The translations under genes and the position numbers were made by a program. A stretch of 64,000 nt of DNA from Capillidium heterosporum (Eukaryota > Entomophthoromycota > Entomophthoromycetes > Entomophthorales > Capillidiaceae): positions 1,798,001-1,862,000 of the forward strand of contig WBMQ01000004.1 in NCBI GenBank assembly GCA_016630905.1, read 5' to 3'. Positions 46,308-58,890 of this stretch are shown piece after piece. Under the pieces are notes generated by a model. That model was not told the DNA's origin. It made no database searches and was given only the letters and a program-made list of their open reading frames with translations. Position 1 is the stretch's first letter. Each line of letters begins with the position of its first letter.

Positions 46308-48268
46308 ATGGTCAAAGCCAACGGAAAAAAACGCAAATTGAAGTACCAAGCCGACCCCCAACCGGCTATCCTCAAGGAGGAAAAAGTCAAGGGGGATGGT
46401 AAACCTAACATGCGTAGAGCTAAAAAGAGAGAAGCGATAGCAAAGGCCAAGAAACTTAACCCCGAACTTGAAGAGCCCAAAAGCCAAAGTAAAGGCAAGA
46501 AGAAGAACAGGGATACTGAGGAAGATGATGAAAAGGACTTGTTCGATTACGAGATTGAAAATGAAGATTTGCCTAAAAAGTATTGTTTTTCTATTTCCAA
46601 ATTTCTAAGTTAAATGTAATAGCGACCTTTTCGATTCATCGGATGAAGAAGACCCCGAATTGAAGACCAAGTAAATTATATCTATCTACATTTCAATTAA
46701 CTTTATACCAAGTCCCACTGCTGGATTCACCGATGACAATTCTACTTGGTTGAAACCAATTGACGATAATGAAGATGACGAGCTACCAGTAAACTTATAT
46801 TCTTTCATCCATGTTTAACAATATTTTAGGATGATGAATTTGAAGTTGAGGAGGATTCTGACGCCAGTGAGGACATGTTGGAATTCGAAAAGGACGCCAA
46901 AGCTTTAAATAAGAAGCGCAAGGAGGATGAAGAGCTCAACAAGGAAGAGTTAGCTGAGGCTGCCAAACAAGGTGATCTCAGCGCTGAGGAAAGGTTCCAA
47001 CTTCCCGACGAAGAGCAGATTGAATTCGAAAAGGAGAACGTACCTAACCTAGCTGACGTCAAAGTCCGTATCACCGAAATCATCCGAGTGCTCAACGACT
47101 TTAAGCGTTCGAGAGACCCTGCCAGATCCAGGGCTGAGTACATGGACCAGCTGGTACGAGACTTTAGCCTTTACTACGGCTACTCCGAGCACCTGGCCGA
47201 AAAGCTTATGAAATTATTCTCGGTTAGCGAGGCTGTCGAGTTCTTCGAAGCTAACGAAGTGCCAAGACCAGTCACTTTACGTACCAACACTTTACGTACG
47301 CGAAGACGTGATTTAGCCCAGGCCCTTATCAACCGTGGTATTAACTTGGAACCACTTGGAAACTGGTCCAAGGTTGGTTTACAGGTGTTCGACAGTACAG
47401 TACCAGTTGGAGCAACCCCCGAATATTTGGCTGGGCACTACATGCTCCAGGCAGCTTCTTCCATGTTGCCAGTCATTGCGTTAGGTCCGGTCCCCAACGA
47501 AACGGTTTTAGATATGTGTGCCGCACCTGGTGGTAAAACCACCTACCTTGCTGCTTTGATGAAGAATACCGGATGTGTCATTGCCAACGATGCCACTAAG
47601 GATCGCATCAAGTCCCTCAAAGCCAACATCCATCGTCTAGGTAGATTTTACATAGATTCATATTTTGACGTAGTTTAGGGGTTAAGAACACCATAATAAG
47701 TAACCACGACGGACGTAAGTTCCCCAAAGTTATCGGTGGATTCGACCGTGTCCTACTGGATGCCCCATGTTCCGGTACCGGAGTTATTTCCAAGGATCCC
47801 TCCGTCAAGCTTAGCAGGGTAGCTTTATACAGTTTTTATATTTTCTAAAGTTTACTTTCAATTAGACGGATAAAGATTTCACCATGTTATCCACCTTACA
47901 GAAAGAACTAGTTTTAGCCGCCATCGACTCTATCGATGGAAACTCCAAGACCGGAGGGTTCGTCGTCTACTCTACCTGTTCAGTTACCGTTGAAGAGAAC
48001 GAAGCTGTTGTCAGCTACGCCTTATCGAAACGTCCCAACGTAAAGTTAGTGGATACAGGATTGTCTTTTGGGGTAGATGGATTCACTTCGTAAGTGCTTT
48101 TATCCTTTATAAGCTACTGATTTTGAATTTAGATTCTGTGGTGCCAAGTTCCATCCTACCCTCAACTTAACCAAGAGGTATTACCCCCATACCCACAACA
48201 TGGATGGGTTCTACGTCGCTAAATTCAAGAAGTTCTCCAACAAGATTCCCAAGGTTGTTGAGAAATAG
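46308..48268 (+). CDS. NOP2: rRNA (cytosine-C5)-methyltransferase Nop2
   Basis: Nop2 makes m5C in the large-subunit rRNA and is needed for 60S assembly in the nucleolus. The seven exons are 46308-46579, 46623-46670, 46713-46788, 46830-47640, 47679-47818, 47866-48089 and 48133-48268 (introns 38-47 bp), 568 residues, with no frame break. The N terminus is Lys-rich (nucleolar type), then strongly acidic (about residues 70-150). The catalytic core has the SAM-binding [17 protein letters not shown], then [13 protein letters not shown] with one active Cys and [14 protein letters not shown] with the second. The C terminus, [28 protein letters not shown], is typical of the family. Length and architecture match fungal Nop2, with a shorter N-terminal tail than yeast. 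Confidence 0.95.
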
Positions 48269-49527
48269 GCGAAGTAGAAAGCGTTGATGTTGGTGTTTAA
48301 GGACGAGCGTAGTATTAACTTTAAATTTCTTATAATTAAAAGATAGATTTGTTTAGTTTATAGTACTAGAACATACATATATCTTATAGCTCATGCTGTT
48401 GTTTATAAACTTGATACAATGTACTATCTATCTTTCTGGGGGTTGTTGGAGTTCTGTTTATAGCTCGATCAAGCACTTGCCCAATTTGAAAGTGGCCTTT
48501 GTTTGTAATGCCAATGTATAACGATTTGTTGATATACATGTGTGAATTATAAGCAGTATATGTATACTTGAAAATTACTATATATGTATGCTTGCCAAAA
48601 CCTGTTTTGTTTGAATGTATGCTGTTAGACAAAATGCTATTTTCTTTGCTTCAATTTCTATCTAGGTTCTTTAGGATATTTATGGAAGGTTGATTAATCA
48701 AAATTAGCACATTTTAGTTAGTTTTTTCAGACTTTTTTACCTATCTATGAATACTATCGAAAGACACCTACCAAGTTAAACTTTGAACTATCTTTAGGTT
48801 TTAAGGGTGAAAGTATGGAAACTAATGTTGAGCCTTTTATATAAAATAAAATATATTTGTCATTACTATATTGTCAAACCCAAATACACCTTAAACTATT
48901 GATATATTGCCCAAGAGCAATGGTAAATGAATCTTACAAACATCAGCTTAGTAAAATAGTGCCAAACTTAATGTCTGAAACTGATTTGGAATCTACAAAT
49001 GAAAGGATAGCTAAGCTGGGCTACAGCCAATAATATCCAGATACGAATCAAGGAGGGTAATGGGCAATGGATTTTGGATTATGATTTGAATTAGACCCAA
49101 TAACAAAGTAAAACACTAAATTTAGCTGAAATTCAAGGAGAAACTAGGCCTCAAAAAATTTGATAACAGCAAAAATTATCAATAATCGGCGCTCTGGAAG
49201 AAGCTATTGGTGTCACCCCCTCCAGCCACAGCACACGAACACCAAACTTTATCAAACTTAGGCCTTCACAAGGTACTGTATATATATTGTTGAATTTTAA
49301 ATTCTGGCTCTGTTTACCCAAGGCAAGCATTCTTATATCGAAATTTAGGTTACGATTAAGAAGACTGGAATCAAGCCTCTTTTGTTTATAGCCGCCTAAG
49401 AAAATATAACCACCTGTACAGAAAATTTAAGCGCATCCTTTGGTAGTATTTTCAACTTCAGCCCGCTACTGGAACAACACTGTCGAAGGACAACTTGATC
49501 TTTTAACTTAATTAAGACGAATTAACT
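48269..49527. other. Intergenic between NOP2 and EPL1
   Basis: 1.26 kb. On the minus strand 82 codons are open from about 48632 to 48384 without an ATG at the front. Around 48920 a 37-codon frame ends in AKLGYSQ, faintly like amino-acid permease N termini. Neither is supported well enough to call. The stretch before 49528 is the EPL1 promoter. Confidence 0.45.
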
Positions 49528-51567
49528 ATGAATATCTCCTCGCGTCATAACTTCCGTAGCAGAGCGCTGAGCAATAAAAAGGGCCTCTCAATATTACGAA
49601 GCGAGGAAGCTAAGGATATTGACCTCCACACATCTGCCCAAAATAATATGCCTATTGAAACCGGAGTCGAGAAGGATGAAGAAGAGGTAGGATCTATTTA
49701 GTCTACTTGTTTATCGCTTTTATTTATATGCTTTTGCTGGCTATGCCACTCGCTAATCTTCATTACCTTTGACCTCTCCGCCTACCCCTTGTCACCCAAT
49801 TTACCCACGCTCCTTTATTCAAATTTTTTCAGCCAATTGTACTAGTTTAATGATCACACTGATTTTTGGAAATTGGTGCTTTTGCTTTTGTTTGATTGGC
49901 TGATATTTTCCGCTTTTGGCTTATGGATTTGTGAACTAACCAATCTTTTCCTTTTTTAGGAACATCATCTTCAAGTCGCCCTCAATGCCTCCCAAGCTGC
50001 ATATACCAGTGGAAACACAGCCCAAAAATACATACCTACACCCGATGCATCCAAGTTGATTCCAAACTACGAAGAGCTTTACAAGCCAGATTTCAAGCAA
50101 CAGCAGGAGCTTTTTGTCTTTAAGCAGGTTTTCGATGAGGTTACTGGAACTCCTTACTGCATGGATGAGGAGGATAGGAAGTTCTTGAGTGAATTTGATG
50201 ACGCCAAAGTTAGAAAAATAAATGATGCCCGATTCGAAGAAATAATGAAATTGTTTGAAGAAGCAGCCAACGATGGAAGACTCGACTACGTACTTTTATT
50301 TATAATATTTTAAATTAATCTTGTGTTTCTACTTAGATGAATGATAACTGTGAGGTGCCCGAGGATATTATCGCTGCTTTGAAGACTACTTTTCCTAAAA
50401 GTAAAACGATTGAAAATCATATCAAGGTTGTACTCAAGCACTGGATTAAAAGGCGGAGAGCTAAAGTGGATGGCGAACCTATTATGCCAAGGCTTAGGGT
50501 GAGGATGTTTATTTAATGGTAGCTAATGTAGTCTATAGTTGGATCGTAGTCTTAAAGCCGAAAATGATCCCTATCTCTGCTTCAGGCGCAGGGAAATTAA
50601 ACTTCAAAGAAGGACGAGAGCAACTGATTCCTATTACATAAACAAGCTGAATCAACTTCGATCCAACTTAAGGAGATGTCTCGATATCATCGAACTAGTC
50701 GATAAACGCGAGGAAAAGAAAGAAGCAATGATAAGGACTAACGAAGCGATCTTTAAACAGCGGATGGAAATCGTCAAGAAAAAAGTCCTCTACCGTTACC
50801 AACCGCCGTTGGAAATTATTGTAACTTTTTGAGTATTTGTTAATGCTAATATAGTGTTTATTCTATTCTTACGACTCTTTATCTCAGGAGTAAGCCTTTT
50901 TATTTTAAACAGTTACTAACATATTTAAAAGGGATGATTCCGATGTACCACTTAACTTGAAGGATAAAAGCCAGCCAAATAAGCCTAAACGCAAGTTGGG
51001 TAACAAGAAACTAGAAAGTAGGAAGAAGAAAGCGGAGTCGGATGGATGGATTGATGCTACAAATGTAACATTGTCTATAAATTTAAGTCTAATAATTTTT
51101 AGGATCCATATGTATTTCCGATTATTTCTGAGCCTCAAAAATACTTTCACTACGGCCCGCATCTACACAGTAGTGGTGTCTTAAACCAAAACATTGCTGT
51201 GAGGCGTAGGCTTGGTCGTGGCGGAAGGGTCATCTATGATAGAGTCCATGTACATCCACTTTCTGAAGATAAATCCGCCCCCAAGCAGAGCTGGATCGAT
51301 ATAAACATGCCTACGATACATCAGTATAACGAAAGGTATTTCATTTACAAACAATTTACTTACCTCTTTAGCACGATCCGTCATGCCAGCAAAAGTTTAA
51401 CAGACCACGACCATGCCACGCTCTTACCTCTGTCCATAATTCCAACCTTCAACCTGAACCAAGATCTGAATGGTTTAGCACCGCTTCGTATTAAGTTAGC
51501 TGAAAAGTCGTCCAAGGAAACGGTCACTTCCGGGAATGGGTTCAAAATCAAAACTACTAGCTTGTGA
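49528..51567 (+). CDS. EPL1: Enhancer of polycomb-like protein Epl1 (NuA4 subunit)
   Basis: Epl1 holds the Esa1/Tip60 histone acetyltransferase module of NuA4 (piccolo) together in the nucleus. The exons are 49528-49686, 49960-50289, 50337-50498, 50539-50807, 50932-51064, 51103-51335 and 51372-51567, about 493 residues. The EPcA region is visible: YIPTPDASKLIPNYEELY, YCMDEEDRKFLSEF, the PYLCFRRREIKLQRRTRATD block and a following coiled coil (LRRCLDIIELVDKREEKKEA). Lys-rich and unique C-terminal parts follow. The first intron is 273 bp, far longer than the local norm of about 43. The exon 4/5 junction is uncertain: the frame needs either a donor at 50808 (124-bp intron) or a 2-nt microexon near 50888. 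No frameshift is needed. The family assignment is firm. Confidence 0.9.
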
Positions 51568-52430
51568 TGCCCCATCCCCTAATATCTGCATTTCTTTAAC
51601 CTGGAGTATTTTAAAATAATATTGCCATTTTTTGCTATCTGCTAACTTTTAACTTCAGTTAAAGCATTATACCAATAAAAGTTGTATTTGGTTAAAGTGA
51701 TAGTATAGGCGATTTAAGTGCATTTAATATCTTTAATTAGAATGGTTCAAATTTCAAGCTTGTATATGCTTTTAAACTTAAGGAGGGTAGATTTATAGCA
51801 CTCTTTATCAAAGTGATTTTTGATTTTGGTTAGTACCATTCAAAATAAAATTCATTTTTAATAGAACCATCTAGCTGCTATACGAACCAAGATATATTTT
51901 AAGGATAAAAAACTACAAATATTGGCAATATAGTTTGAGCATATTAAAAGTAAAATTCTAGAATTGAAGTATAGTTTACAAATACCGAGATGTTAATATT
52001 GTATTTGGATGTGGTATAATGGGAGATAGTTTATATGAAAAGGTAGATTACGGAATTATATATTCAAAGATCCATGAAATGGAAATGTTCATAATAAAAT
52101 GATACACCTAACTTTAAATGCATATCAATTTTAGACTATGAAAGTAAAATCTAAATACGTACAACTATAAATTTAATTGCTGCTACAACATCTATCTGGG
52201 CTGAGTTAGTCTATTTAATATAAAGTGCCAATAATTTAGTCGATGAAATATAAATATAGAGCTATTCAAGACAAATATAGTTTAAAATACAGGAAAATAT
52301 ATAATGAACAAAAAGTAGTTAAAGCTAGCGATCTGCATTTATAAAATAGTAACCTTGATCTATACGGGCAACTTGAATTTCTTTCCATAGATAACCCTAA
52401 TACAAATTAACAAAAGAAATACATGAAAAA
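51568..52430. other. Convergent 3' intergenic region EPL1/ERD2
   Basis: 863 bp of AT-rich DNA between two converging genes. I see only 3' UTR-like sequence and no gene. Confidence 0.5.
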
Positions 52431-53071
52431 TTACTTGGTCAGATAGATATAGAAGAAGTCGGCGTAGAGGCAAGTTTGAACGACCCCGGCCACCACTTGG
52501 ATGAGGTGGAAGTAGCTATCTACGTAGTAGCGATAGATCCAATTGAATAGGTACAAAGCTCTGTAACCACCGAGGGCAAAGAGGTAGTGAGTCGTAATAG
52601 TTTCCGCTTCGCCTTTACGGGTCAACATAAACAACTGAGGTAAAATAGCTACTGACTCCAAGTAGATTGAAAAAGTCCAGATGACCTACTACATTAAAAA
52701 TAAAAATTTAAAAAAGGTACCTCGAAGACGGAGAAACGTTCGTTGAAGATAAGGGACAGTAGCGCTGCTCCAGCAACCAAGTACTCGGCTCGGAACAAAT
52801 CATCACTTACGTCGTAAGTCGCCTTGAACTTGAACTTCATAAGGTAGACTATGTACCCTGAAGTCCCAATAAAGACAATTTTCATGACAGTGAGGTACAA
52901 TGAACGGTATCTGAAGAAGAGATCACAGTATCTAGCTAGGAAGACGATGAGGTACAAAAGCTGGGACTTGAAGCTTATGCCACTGACCGAGCGCGTTTGC
53001 GTGATCTTGAAGAGCAATAGCAGTATCGATATGAGGTGCAGAATATCGGCGGTAAAACTAATAAAGTTCAT
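52431..53071 (-). CDS. ERD2: ER lumen protein-retention receptor (KDEL receptor)
   Basis: Erd2 is a seven-TM Golgi receptor that binds HDEL/KDEL-type signals and returns escaped ER proteins in COPI vesicles. The exons are 53071-52721 and 52685-52431 (35-bp intron), 201 residues. I chose the ATG at 53071, which gives the family N terminus [20 protein letters not shown]; the upstream extension begins with TTG. Conserved stretches are KTRS-like [52 protein letters not shown] and [22 protein letters not shown]. The length is close to the usual 210-220. The C terminus ends FFYIYLTK, consistent with a short Lys-containing cytosolic tail used for retrieval. Confidence 0.96.
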
Positions 53072-55065
53072 GGTGATAGTAAAATGGGTTCCAAGTCTAA
53101 AAAGCAAGGTTTTATATAAAAGGGTTCAAAGGTGGAAACGTGTCAATTGATGTAACGATTTTGCTAACTGAATGGGTTCATCCTCTCGATGATAGCATCC
53201 AGCAAATTTTTAGGTAGTTTTGGTAACTATTTAAATCTTTAGCTAATCAAATTGACGGTAGAGGACAGCTAAGGTAGGAAATACGTAATATTTTACATGC
53301 TAGTCTGTATTCATAACGAAGAATAAGGTGTCAATCTGCAAATGTCAAAACTGATACATTTCGGTTGGCCTTTCTTATCTATCTATCAAACTTCACTTAT
53401 TCTGATCACAATGAATCATCAGACTATGGATGGTTTAGTAAAGAAACCACTTTACAAACTATTTAATAGTATATTGCTAATAAGTTTCAGCTTATAGCTT
53501 TGAAGCCCTGTAGTAGCTTTACTAATCTAGTAAATATACATCAAAAGTACACGAGAGCTTTAGCGTAAGCTAGTATAGCATTGAACCAATGTGAATATCC
53601 CATCCCAGTCAGATCCAAGGGTGATGACATATAAGCATATAGATAATTGAAGCTGCTGGCTTGTGTAATTTTCAATCATTATACCAGCTAATTTCTAGGA
53701 TGGTGATTCAAAAATGCTGAATACTACACCACAGTACCCGAAATTGAAATGTAAACACGTCCTTCTATTTCTATCTACAATAAAGTATAGAAGGGTAAGA
53801 CTAATGCTTGATCACAATCCACGTAGGTAAATGCTATCCATTCTAAACTACATGGGGATTATTGACAGTAACTCATGGTGTATAGATATTTGGAGAAATA
53901 AAGACTTGCCATTATCTAACCTACAAGCTATTTAGATTCATAAAAAGACGGACGTTAGTTAGCTGAGTTATCTAGCTTTAAACTATAACGGGGCAAATAT
54001 TTAATAAAGCACATCCTTTTTAGTTACAATAAAGTTTATACTTAAAATCTAGTAGTTTTATTAGCTATAAACATCAAAAGCTCACTACTTTTACATTTGC
54101 ATTGAAGATTTCGCAAAGTATTGAAATTAGTTTGGTATGCAAAGTATAAAATTTCATATAAAAGATTGTGTACAACTCTAACTGTAAAGTATGCTTAAAT
54201 GAGCACTACTACCACTACAGACCCATCCAAAGTAGCATGGAAGGAAGTTTTACAAATACAAATTAAGAAAATTACCATACTAAAATTTCCGGAGAGCTCT
54301 AAAGTGTATAGTTCAGGATTTGCAGTTATAAATTCGGAGTTAAACTCAAAATAAGTTACCCCAAACCTCCAATCTTATCGGAAGTCTACCTGCTACAAAC
54401 TGAAGTCCAAAGTAGTAACTCATAATGTAAAGAAAAGTTAACGTTTGGCAAGCAGCTTTGATTTGAGTTAACCTTTCATTAATTGAGGTAGTCCCAAATT
54501 TGGGGTAGAAGGGCAATTTGAACAAAGAAAGATAAATACAAAACAAAGCTCCTAGATTTTAACGCTAAAGATATATTCAAATCTGAGCAGTTACGTTTCA
54601 AAAAGAAGGAAAGGAACTATGATTCCAAATTTCAGCTCCAAGCTTTGGTCAACAAACTTAAAGTCCAAGTTTTATATGACAATGTGGCTTAACGGTTAAA
54701 AATATTAGCAACAACATAAAGCTTATAAATGGCTTTAATAAGTCTAAATCTATTATTCTTTCACCTATTCCATTTAATTTTAGAACGACAAGTAGGTAAC
54801 TGACCATTTCGGTTTCTACAGTACTCATAAAACCATCAGCTTAAGTAGCACATTTGTACAACTTTTACCTTCCTTCCTTAGACATCCTATATTAGAGTTT
54901 TCTAGCACTAGTACCAGCACTTGCACTACCGCTCCTAACTTCCCTTGAACTTTTATTTAAAGCCAGCTAAAGACATCTACAAAGGTCTTTCACTTTACCT
55001 TCAACTTTTCAGCCTACTTCAACTATTCGAATACATAATCGGTCGATCCGATAGTACATTTATTT
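53072..55065. promoter_or_regulatory. Large divergent intergenic region
   Basis: 2.0 kb between ERD2 (minus) and the small membrane protein gene (plus). It is AT-rich, with no supportable exon. Short frames at 54346 and 54945 do not resemble known proteins. Both promoters should lie at its ends. Confidence 0.45.
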
Positions 55066-55608
55066 ATGTTCCAACCCGACTACATAATACAGTTCAGCTC
55101 GGTAACGGTGGTATTCCTGCTATGGTTTATCTCCTCGTTCGCACTTAGATTCTTCCAGTTCTCGGCCTCCAAACCAACTGAGACCCAGTTCAACGAAAAT
55201 TCCCCTGAAGCCGAGGCTGCCGCCGCCAATTTGTCGGCAATACAGGTACAACATCCTAAAATTACCATCTTTTACTAACATTTTTATTAGCATGCCAGGT
55301 TTAGGTCGGCTATAGCTGCTGAACGAACTCTATTGGATGGTTTCTTACTTCTGGCAATAGGTGTATTGATGAACGTCTTTGGCCAAGGCAATACCACTGC
55401 CGGTGATACTTTCAGTTTGATTGTCACTATATCTTTGTTTTTGATGACCGTATTCCATTACACGGGGCATTCCTCCATCACCTTTGCATTGTGGATCCTG
55501 ATTTCATTGGCTCTGTTAGGTCTGTACCTCGTCCCCTTCATCACCACTGATTCCAAATTCTTGGGTTACTACAACTTGGCTACTCCCATCATAACGACTG
55601 TAAATTAA
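55066..55608 (+). CDS. Hypothetical polytopic membrane protein
   Basis: Two exons, 55066-55245 and 55291-55608, give 165 residues. The 45-bp intron contains TACTAAC and ends ATTAG, and the frame is preserved. One hydrophobic segment lies near the N terminus (SSVTVVFLLWFISSFAL). A polar Glu/Ala-rich stretch then leads to HARFRSAIAAERTLLDGF, and three further hydrophobic helices follow (LLLAIGVLMNVFG, FSLIVTISLFLMTVF, ALWILISLALLGLYLV). I do not recognise the family. The charged HARFRSAIAAERT segment, directly after the intron and before the helices, is the most likely conserved functional element. Codon use is less AT-rich than the flanks, which supports coding. Confidence 0.78.
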
Positions 55609-56465
55609 TCCCAATGCGCTGCAAGATTTTCATTTTATCGCTAGCAACTAAACAAACCCAACTCCCTTCAACTGATCGTAAATATATATCTACTTTATTA
55701 AAGTAGCTTACATAAAATAATAAGTATCACAATTCTATTACTTTTATATCTACTTTGAATTGATTTATTTTTAAGTATTGTGCTCTATACTTGAAATATT
55801 TTATGTTGACGAGTTATACTACTAGAACAATTATTTGGATAAAATGGTACATGTTTTTGATTTATAATGGTATTTTTTAAAAGTACAGCATAGTACATTT
55901 TTAGGTGTAAATTAGGAACTGTTAAAGTTTCGATTGACAGAAGCAGTAAAGTTATGAGCTATCTAATAACTCCTTGTTCAAGGCACAAGATATTAAAATC
56001 ATTTAGCTACTATTACCAATGGAAAACTTTGAAAACTAGGTTTATTAGATAACAATAATAATGTTTATTACAATTTTTGCTGTTCTAGGTATAATAAAGA
56101 TCTATAGCGCCACTTTTGAATAGCAAAGTTTTAGATAAATGACACAGCTTACTAAGCTTATAATATGAAAGGATACCACACATGTTTAGCAGCTCAGCTT
56201 ATTGCAACCTTATCACTGACCGTTAGCTTCTCTATCAAAAGCAGTTGTTAATTGTGCCAGTATGCAATTTTGTGCCATTAATATAGGATACCATGCGCAC
56301 AATATCAATAAGTATTTGCATCTCATCATTACAGTATAGAAACTAGAAATTCAGCCAACAATTTTTCGAGTTGTGCCAAGAGTATAGGATGGATTTCAAT
56401 TGAACTTGAAACTAAATTAAAAAGTCCAAATTATCAAAAATCTCCAGAAACTATAAAGAAGTGAC
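55609..56465. other. Intergenic, AT-rich
   Basis: 857 bp between two plus-strand genes. I see nothing beyond AT-rich sequence that fits a 3' UTR and a promoter. Confidence 0.5.
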
Positions 56466-57583
56466 ATGGATTTACATAGGGAACGAGGGTTAAAACAACT
56501 TAAAGATGAACAAAGTGATGACGATGAAGGCATCGTTAGTAAAAAGGCTAAACCTACCGTATCGAAACGAAGGAGCTCTAGGATCTTAAAGAGGTCTATT
56601 TTGGAGGAGAACACCAAAAGTACATTCAAAACTAAAGCTCCCAATTTACAAAGCGTGAAGGAGCAGCATAGTGTCCATAGTAAATCAAGTTGTATAAAAG
56701 CTAAAGTATCTAATGAAGATGTTAAACCTGTAGAAGTAAAACAAAGTAACCATTTTCATAATATATATTTACTAATTTACGTCTTTTAAACAATAGAACC
56801 CATAGAACGAGTAAAATACCCTGAACTCACCATAACGGTCCATAAACGAAGTATTAACTTCAACACCGAGCTAAAGCTAGAGTCAAAATTTATCGATACA
56901 CGGATACCCCAACTAGAAGATGAATTTTTGCCCTATCAAAACACTCCAATGGACAACAAAGAGTTCACTAAAAGCTATGATACTGAGCTCATATTTACCG
57001 ATTTGAAAGCTACTCAAAGGACAAAGTACAAGGTAATCAATTTTAATTTAAAACGCGCTACCAACACTAATCTACGTAGGAGAAAGATTCATTATGGTTT
57101 CACAACTTAACCAATGGGTACGGCGAACGTAAGGAGATGAAATTGTTGAATCGTGAAATAGAGATGCAGAAGCACGAACAGTACACGCGCGATATCCTAG
57201 CTAAGCAGGAGAAGTACTATCTCAATAACAAGAAGAACACCACCCAACTTAATTTACCTTTTCCTTTGAGCTTCCCATCTACTGACGAAGTCGAACATGG
57301 ACCACCCAAAAAATTACCCACTTTATTACCAACTAATAGCATGCCATATGAAGATAGGTTTAGCAAGATATACGTCCAATCCAATAGAACTAGGGTTCAA
57401 ATAGTTGATACACCAAAGTTAGTCAAAGTCAACAGGCTAGCTAAAGTTGTCAATTTGACGGGGACTAATGTCTTCTTCGATCTCTTAAGTGACCCTAGGG
57501 TCTTTGATCCAACTGGTGGTAAAGTGCCTACCGATTTGGACATCTTTAGTCTGCCGGGTTTCGAAAGTTTTACCGAGCCTTGA
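56466..57583 (+). CDS. Basic, probably nuclear protein of unknown function
   Basis: Three exons, 56466-56745, 56797-57032 and 57080-57583, give 339 residues. The second intron (47 bp, GTAATC...CTACGTAG) explains what otherwise looks like a frame break after KATQRTKYK. It reads on as EKDSLWFHNLTNGYGERKEM. The N terminus is charged, with a bipartite nuclear localisation pattern (KKAKPTVSKRRSSRILKR). The middle has an acidic segment, then a long Glu/Lys/Gln-rich helix (MKLLNREIEMQKHEQYTRDI) likely to form a coiled coil. The C-terminal part (KLVKVNRLAKVVNLTGTNVF...DLDIFSLPGF) looks folded. This layout suits a subunit of a chromatin complex, but I cannot assign a family. Confidence 0.72.
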
Positions 57584-58890
57584 AGCTATATTCTATCTTT
57601 ACTTTGGACTTTGTATCAAATTGAAGCCTACTTTCTCTATATTATGTAAATGGCTTATTGTTTATCTTAGGGCAAGGTACCGCTTTAGATCTTGCCTATC
57701 TATATAGCAGGTTTCTATAGACTATTTCTTTGCTTATACTAGCTAATAAAATTGTGTTATTTGTAGTACTTGGATAAAGTTTGATGTAAAGTTTGGTTTG
57801 TGTTTTTGACTGTGGAGTCGGATGGTAGTAATAGAGGTGCTCATTTAGTTTAAAATAGAATGTACAAATAGTTTATATGTCATGATCACATATTAAGTAT
57901 ATTTATTATTATCCATGCTCTTATACAACCACATTTTAATTTTCTATTTAGAAATATTGACCTGTATTGAAAGGGACAGAAGTAATAGAGCTTTAATAAC
58001 ATTGAAAGGAAGTTATAAATTACTCAAATAGTATCAATAATACGATGTATAGTTGAATTCTATTTAGTGGCAGTGTACATTATATACCTATTGATTATAT
58101 ACACATATCAAAGCAGTGCATTTGCACCGTTTCTCTAGGCTTATTGGCAAGCAATGTTTAAATCTATCCAACTGCACAATGGATATATACTTTACAATAT
58201 GTTAGTTTATCTAGCCACTGTATAATAAACTCACATTAGCTCATCGAACCATTTGTATATGATACACCCTTTAAAATTATAGTACTTCAACTAACTTGAT
58301 TATTATTCCACAACTTTATAATGCCTTTATCAATCACTACAATGTGGCTTCTAATTGTAGGCAAAAAATCGACTGACAGTATTTTGATTCTGATGGACAG
58401 GCAAATCCAGCTTAAAACCGTTAAACAAATTTACTTTTTGGAAGGGTAAAGGGCTAAGTCATCTACCTTTTCAAGCTATATGTTGCTACACCAATCTAGA
58501 CGGAAGGCACTACTTTCACAGTACCTTCCTCAGCTCTAAAGATTTACCTCCATCTATCAAATGGATCTTCTAAATCGAGTACCGGCAGTAATATTTCAAA
58601 GCATATTTTCATAGTGACCAATTAGATCCCCTCCCCTTGTCGTTATGACGATCATTCCACATTTCCATTCGCGCATCGAGATATAAATAGAAGTGAAACC
58701 TGATAGCCAATCGCTGGCATGAAAAAAATTAAAACCATTTATCAAGTCTCCTTGTTTTAACCTCCCCTGGTTTTAGTTAACGTTAGCAACCACTTTCAGC
58801 ACTACAACCATAAACTGCAACCAGTGTTCAACATCAAGAAATAAGAATCCAAATTGAGAAGAGTACCTTTGACTGTGGCTTTAAGTTAAG
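57584..58890. other. Intergenic, AT-rich
   Basis: 1.3 kb between two plus-strand genes. No gene is supportable. The last ~200 bases are richer in C and CA and likely hold the promoter and leader of the PWWP gene. Confidence 0.5.

Noticed and set aside
48384-48632. 82-codon minus-strand frame downstream of NOP2
   Set aside because: It has no starting ATG and no clear family, and frames of this length are expected by chance in this AT-rich DNA.
48920-49035. Amino-acid permease N-terminal remnant (37 codons ending AKLGYSQ)
   Set aside because: Only about seven residues resemble the family and nothing downstream continues it.
57020-57120. Apparent -1 frame break in the basic nuclear-type protein after IHYGFTT
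   Set aside because: A 47-bp GT-AG intron (57033-57079) restores the frame and gives sensible protein on both sides.
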